11,026 bases of DNA from Globomyces pollinis-pini. Taxonomy: Eukaryota > Chytridiomycota > Chytridiomycetes > Rhizophydiales > Globomycetaceae. The stretch covers positions 7,966 through 18,991 of the forward strand of contig MU621372.1 in assembly GCA_025399215.1 (NCBI GenBank), written 5' to 3'. The notes under the pieces are model-generated. The model searched no databases. It was not told the DNA's origin and was given only the letters and a program-made list of their open reading frames with translations. The translations under genes and the position numbers were made by a program. This document shows, in pieces, positions 6,832 through 11,026 of the stretch (within the stretch, counting starts at the first letter, position 1; every line of letters begins with the position of its first letter).

Positions 6832-9640
6832 CTATCGTCTCCTCTTTTTGCTCTTCTTTTCTATACGTTTCGTAGCTCGACTTTCCTTTTTCATCGGTCC
6901 ATCAACCATCTATATTTAATAAGGATACATATGAAAAATACCTTATAACGACCTTTAACACCTCGAGGTCTACCAGAGATAGCTTTATGGGCACCCTTGG
7001 CTACAACCACCTTGACCTTTTCTTTTTCACTACGTTTCTTGTTTTTGGCTTTACCCATAACTTTAGATGCAGCTTCCAGTTTGGCTTTCTCAGAAACATC
7101 ATCTTGATCAGCTAACGTGGCAGACTTCATTGCAGCTTTTTCCAATCTCCTTTGAGTTCTCATTTGTTTTCTAAACTTGGCTTCGGCTACTTTCTTAATA
7201 GGACGTGCATCTAATGCTCGTTGACGGGCCCGGATGATGTCTGCAGCTTCTTTGGTTACTGGCATAGTAGGCTTATTATGACGATTTTCATCTTGGGTAA
7301 ACCTAGGTACGTTAATCGAAAATGGTTACCAGGATGGTAAGTCTTCGCGATCGTTAAATGCATATCTATTGAAAGAATCATCAACAACATCTCTTTTTCC
7401 CGATTTAGTCAACATCTTTTGTGCCATAGTATAGGCTTGAGCAGTATCAATGGCAAAATCATCTACAATTAGAAAACAAAATTCAAGTACCATCAGAATC
7501 AGGCTCTTTTTCTAATGGAACAACTTCAAACCCTTTATTGTTGTCATCATCATCGGAATCCAAGTCGGTATTAACTATTTTGGTGTTTTTCTTGTCTTTC
7601 TTTACACGCTTCATGACCATTTCATCATCAAACAATCCAGTATCGTCATCAAACCCTTCATCGTCTTTTTCAGAGCCAAGTGAACTAAACACTGGGTTGT
7701 CAAAGAATAATTTTGCCTTTTTAGACAATGGCGTCTCATCTTCCCTCTTGTTTGCTGGGATGGTGAGCTCACCTTCATCCTCTTCACTTGATGAATCATC
7801 GGAAGAGTCATATTCTGTAGTTTTACTCTTTTTGGGCAGTTTCATGGCAGCATCTGCTTCCAAACCATACCATTCTTCAAACGCTTCAGAGGCTGCTTTG
7901 ACTTTCTTTACTTTCAAAGAAGGATTTCGCTCAATCTTTCTTCGTTCATATTCATCATAAAGTGTGTCCATATCAGCTTCCAGTCGACTGATTTTGTTTT
8001 CCAAAGCTTCATCATCAGTAAGATAGTCGCTATCCTCTTCATTTTCGGATTCTGCGTCAGCATCAATACTCTTTTTCACAGTGGGTGCTTGTTGGACTTT
8101 GATTTTAGCTGCAGATTCGGAATCATCCAAATCATCAGCATTATCACCATAGTTAAGTTCATCTAATCCAATATCATTTTGAGCATCTAAACCAATATCC
8201 ATAGGCGTGTCCATTCCTAGTCTCATCTTAAGAAGAACCTTTGCTTTCCTCTCTTGTCTCTTCTTCTTTAATTTCTTGAGTTTGGTTTCCATCAATTCAC
8301 GTTCATTTTGAATCACTGTATCAAGATCTAACTCTTCTTCTGGTTCTTCTTCAACCGTTTCAACTTTTTTAGGTACCAAGTCCATTAATACTCTGATAGA
8401 ATCTCTCCATTTGATAATCTAAAAATGAATGTTTTGGTGTTTACTTGTTTGAATTCCTTTTTCCCTAAAACCTTCAAATCTTTCAAGTATTCTTTGATTT
8501 CTTCTGTAGTCAATGAACTACTTTGAATTGATTGGGAGAAATCATCCTTAGTAAAGGTTAATGCACTTGATCGTGATAGAATGCCAATGAAATCAGGACT
8601 CTTTATAAACTCTGCAACATCATTAGTGGTGTGAAGAGTATAATCGCCATCTTCATAACCATCGCGATGTCTTTTTCTTTTTTCAGGATGGAACAGATCG
8701 TTCATAATTGCACCTGATTGTTATTCTACTTTGTATTATTACCTTGCTGTTCTTTAATCTTTTTCAATGATAATTCTTCTGGCTCAACTCCGTCATCCAT
8801 TTCTTTGAAAGCAAATTTGGCATCCAATAATCTAGGATCAATCTTTTTAGGTGCCAGAAAGTTTTGACACACCACAAAAATTTCAGCGGAGACATTACGG
8901 GATGAAGCAGGCTTGGTAGCCTCAACTTTTCCAAACAGTTGATTGAAAACCCACATCAACTTATTGTAATCTTTGGATCTAACAATAAGTGTAGTTATGA
9001 ATACCTAAAGACCTTGGTAACAAAAGTACCACCCGGCACTAGAAATTCTGTGGCCAATTTACAAGCAGATAACGTCAATTCCGATTGGGTAAAAGCATCT
9101 AAACAGTTAAATATGAACAATAGTGAATTGAGGGGTTAGTGACCGAAATAAAACCAATAGTAGTTGATTACCTTGCGCCCACGATACACCCACATTTGGA
9201 GCACCATCATGAAGGACAACATCAGCTTTCCAAGTCTTTAAATCGCGTTTGAGGGTGATTCGACAAGATGGAGTTGTAATCTAGAATGAATAACATTTTG
9301 TTTACATCTTCCACATGCGTTATACAACCAGGAATTGGTTTTATAGCAGCCAAATCCACACCGACAATCAAATTTGGTTTTGGCATGTATTTTGATGCAA
9401 CCTGAAGCCAACCACCTGAATGCATATTAGAGATAAATTTTTCATACCAGGAGCAGCACATAAATCAATCAAACACTTTGATTTTTCCAAAAAAGCATAT
9501 TTTTTGTTCAATTGAATCAATTTGAAGGCCGAACGAGCACGATAACTAGAACATCAATAACAAGTAACTTACCCCTGCTCCTTGGCCATGTGATAATATT
9601 TATCCAATCTCCCTTTTGCATGTTTTTTGGTTGCTCCCAT
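6832..9640 (-). CDS. SPB1: Spb1/FTSJ3-type 27S pre-rRNA (guanosine 2'-O) methyltransferase, eleven exons
   Basis: Exons 9640-9573, 9545-9448, 9415-9306, 9280-9172, 9098-9005, 8978-8743, 8713-8445, 8418-7491, 7462-7330, 7302-6942 and 6909-6832 join to 827 aa (yeast Spb1 is 841). The FtsJ/RrmJ methyltransferase domain fills about 1-205: SAM motif DLCAAPGGW (50-58), LHDGAPN, and the K-D-K-E tetrad K31, D117, K157, E192. [10 protein letters not shown] closes the domain. A DUF3381-like middle part ([17 protein letters not shown], then [11 protein letters not shown]) leads into a long acidic, Lys-rich segment. The Spb1 C-terminal domain (about 638-827) has [41 protein letters not shown] and an Arg/Lys-rich end. 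In yeast Spb1 acts in the nucleolus on 60S precursors, methylating G2922 of 25S rRNA. Introns are 27, 32, 25, 73, 26, 29, 26, 28, 27 and 32 nt. All motifs look intact. Confidence 0.96.
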
Positions 9641-9658
9641 ATGCAATAATTTAGATTT

Positions 9659-9674
9659 AAAAAAAAAAAAAAAA
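9659..9674 (-). promoter_or_regulatory. Poly(dA:dT) tract in the SPB1 promoter
   Basis: Sixteen consecutive A on the plus strand (T on the SPB1 sense strand), 19-34 bases upstream of the SPB1 ATG. Such tracts disfavour nucleosomes and are common in fungal promoters; here it probably sits in or just before the 5' UTR. Confidence 0.5.
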
Positions 9675-9707
9675 TTATAAATTCAATTTGAATGTGAAAT
9701 TAGTACT

Positions 9708-9835
9708 TGAGATGATTAAAATAACAACTCAAATGATAAAGTTGTCATAGAGTTAGTCTCAAACTAGTAAATGCATCAAGTAGTCTATATGGGAATATTT
9801 TTATAAGCAGAGAGTGAATGAAACTGAGATGATTA
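9708..9835 (-). repeat. Two copies of an 11-base direct repeat upstream of SPB1
   Basis: TGAGATGATTA occurs at 9708-9718 and again at 9825-9835 on the plus strand, about 70 and 190 bases upstream of the SPB1 ATG. It contains GAGATGA, loosely like the PAC element core (GATGAG) of fungal ribosome-biogenesis promoters, but it is not a proper match. It could be a regulator site or chance. Confidence 0.25.
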
Positions 9836-9970
9836 CATAGAATAGCAACTTCATTACATGCAATGAAATCAGTTCATTGAGCTTTTTTCAAAGTATCAGC
9901 TCTTTGGTACACAACCGTAAATAGTCAAAAAACGGTTTGTCGGAGAATAGACGAGTGGCTTTTCAACTAC

Positions 9971-9977
9971 TATAAAG
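9971..9977 (+). promoter_or_regulatory. Possible TATA box of a non-coding or short transcript
   Basis: TATAAAG followed by a pyrimidine-rich tract (about 9983-10005), then ATG at 10020-10022 running straight into a consensus donor GTAAGT (10023-10028). No protein of useful length follows. With the candidate snoRNA 200 bases downstream, this may start a spliced host transcript. Evidence is by sequence appearance only. Confidence 0.25.
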
Positions 9978-10228
9978 CTTCAAATTTTTTCTTTTACTTT
10001 CTTTCATGTTACAATTTCAATGGTAAGTTCAATTATCAGAATGTCTCGCATATGATGATCAACATATATTTGCTACTTTAGAGCTTTGGCTATGAAACTA
10101 TACATATCACCCATAGAATCTGATGCACTCTTTTCTCCCTTTACTTTGCCTTTGATAGAATTATATTAATCTTTTAGATTCAATTCAATTAGAAAAGTAA
10201 ATCCCTAGTGGACTTGTGTTATTGATTT

Positions 10229-10332
10229 TGTGTGTTTGGTCGTGATGAATACTAGGCATTTGTCTCAGGCGTCATGCCGATGATGAAAAACCCCGAGCTA
10301 CCTTATTTTATATTTCTGAACTTAAACACACA
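10229..10332 (+). ncRNA. Candidate box C/D snoRNA
   Basis: Elements in the right order and spacing: a perfect box C GTGATGA (10242-10248), a D'-like CTCA (10264-10267, one mismatch), a perfect internal box C' ATGATGA (10280-10286) and box D CTGA (10316-10319). The ends can pair: TGTGTGTTT (10229-10237) is the exact reverse complement of AAACACACA (10324-10332), and each arm stands four bases from its box. Together these suit a C/D snoRNA of about 80-100 nt. The guide before D' would be around ATACTAGGCATTTGT and the one before D ends TTTTATATTT. I could not match either to an rRNA target with confidence, so the target and the call are unproven. Confidence 0.38.
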
Positions 10333-10887
10333 CAATGCTACAACCATTTTATCGCTGAAATGTCTTTCCAAATATCTTGTCTTGTAAAGCATTTGAACTT
10401 GTCAATTATTAGAATGTATTGTCTAGTTCAACTTCTTTACAATAGCTAATTGAATTTTGGGCGAATTTTTGATAGCTTCTATACTAAATACATAATTGAA
10501 CACATATTATTTACTCATGTCTTGAGAGTTGCTGTAAATTTAACGGTAATTGATAGTTTACCAAATTTTTGAGGTATCATAAATTTCGCGTCTAAAGAAT
10601 TAAAATAGCCCATGTATTTTCAATCCATTAATTGGATAAATGATATCTCCCTGATGGACGGGATAATTTAATCGGCTGTTTCCAAAATTTAATTGAATAA
10701 GGTTTTACACATGGCATTTTCAATAGTTAGTAGTGGTAAGAAAAATTTGTTGAATAAGTAGATAATATGCTCGCTACTGGGAGCGTACTTTCGGATATGA
10801 ATATAAAAAATAATTTCAAGTATTAACAGAAAGTGGAAAATGAATTGAAAAAATGATCTCACCAAATAGCACTGGGGATGTTGACGA

Positions 10888-10894
10888 TATAAAG
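10888..10894 (+). promoter_or_regulatory. Possible TATA box of the gene at the right edge
   Basis: TATAAAG 106 bases upstream of the ATG at 11000, with a CT-rich stretch (10942-10983) between them that resembles a fungal initiator region. That stretch also contains CACTAAC (10962-10968) and CCAAG (10982-10986), which could equally be the 3' end of an intron in the 5' UTR. Confidence 0.25.
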
Positions 10895-10999
10895 TACCCA
10901 TTTAATTCAATTACGATATATTCTGACGAGTTTTAAAAATACGCCCTTCCCTCTTTGATATCACTAACTTCTTCACTATCCCCAAGAATTAATCTTCCA

Positions 11000-11026
11000 A
11001 TGTTATCCGATGCCGTTCGAACATCT
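11000..11026 (+). CDS. Possible 5' start of a protein gene running off the right edge
   Basis: ATG at 11000-11002 opens a frame of nine codons (MLSDAVRTS) to the window end. The same frame is open upstream to a TAA at 10934-10936. Support is only positional: the upstream TATA-like box and pyrimidine-rich tract. Too short to identify. Confidence 0.25.

Larger units (their letters stand above)
9675..10999. other. Intergenic region without a convincing protein gene
   Basis: About 1.3 kb of AT-rich DNA. All frames are broken by stops, and allowing for very short introns did not reveal a recognisable protein. It holds the upstream region of SPB1, an 11-base direct repeat, two TATAAAG boxes each followed by pyrimidine-rich tracts on the plus strand, and a candidate box C/D snoRNA, each listed separately. 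It is longer than any other gap in the window, which itself hints at non-coding content. Confidence 0.6.

Noticed and set aside
7538..7960. 140-codon Ser-rich plus-strand frame
   Set aside because: Mirror of the acidic, GAN-codon-rich part of SPB1; antisense of Asp/Glu codons gives Ser/Phe/Leu-rich shadows.
8939..9139. Plus-strand frame across SPB1 exons 4-6
   Set aside because: Antisense to well-conserved methyltransferase exons and their introns.
9820..9850. U6 snRNA-like GAGATGATTACA
   Set aside because: The invariant ACAGAGA and the surrounding U6 core are absent.
10278..10320. SECIS-like ATGA...AAA...TGA pattern
   Set aside because: Explained better by box C' and D of the snoRNA candidate; no selenoprotein reading frame lies upstream.
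10689..10901. 70-codon hydrophobic minus-strand frame
   Set aside because: Phe/Ile/Leu/Tyr-rich composition is what random AT-rich DNA gives; no promoter, no homology.
11005..11026. tRNA T-arm-like GTTCGAAC at the right edge
   Set aside because: The flanking bases do not form the five-base T stem, and no A-box or acceptor stem is visible upstream.

Overview
This is eukaryotic nuclear DNA from a compact, AT-rich genome. I read it as a fungus outside the Ascomycota and Basidiomycota (an early-diverging lineage), but the species cannot be fixed by eye. Reasons: three genes with clear eukaryote-specific homology, split by GT-AG introns; an Rsc7/Swp82-type chromatin-remodelling subunit, a family typical of fungi, still carrying PHD fingers; a 7TM receptor-like protein that I associate with early-diverging fungi; and a DET1 homologue, which budding and fission yeast lack.

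Layout: 1-195 is the probable 3' end of an unidentified plus-strand gene. 357-2572 (minus) is a nine-exon DET1 homologue. A 198-base divergent promoter separates it from a five-exon plus-strand gene at 2771-5012, which encodes an Rsc7/PHF10-like protein with a triple PHD cluster. That gene converges on an intronless minus-strand 7TM protein at 5085-6614, with 72 bases between the stop codons. Upstream of the receptor, in tandem on the minus strand, is an eleven-exon SPB1 gene (60S rRNA 2'-O-methyltransferase, 6832-9640). About 1.3 kb (9675-10999) then has no convincing protein gene, but it holds a candidate box C/D snoRNA (10229-10332). A possible plus-strand start codon lies at 11000.

The most striking feature cuts across genes. 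Splicing the three conserved genes so that the proteins align along their length with my recollection of family members requires 22 introns, and 19 of these are only 24-33 nt long. They have GT...AG ends, often a TAAC/TAAT-like branch motif, and one has a perfect TACTAAC inside a 28-nt intron. All four short introns whose length is divisible by three carry an in-frame stop if retained, and several phase-2 introns place a TAA exactly at the donor.

Functionally the genes are housekeeping and regulatory: protein-degradation or chromatin control (DET1), nucleosome remodelling (Rsc7-PHD), signalling (7TM) and ribosome biogenesis (SPB1, possibly with a nearby snoRNA). I see no operon-like logic beyond compact spacing and shared promoter or terminator space.
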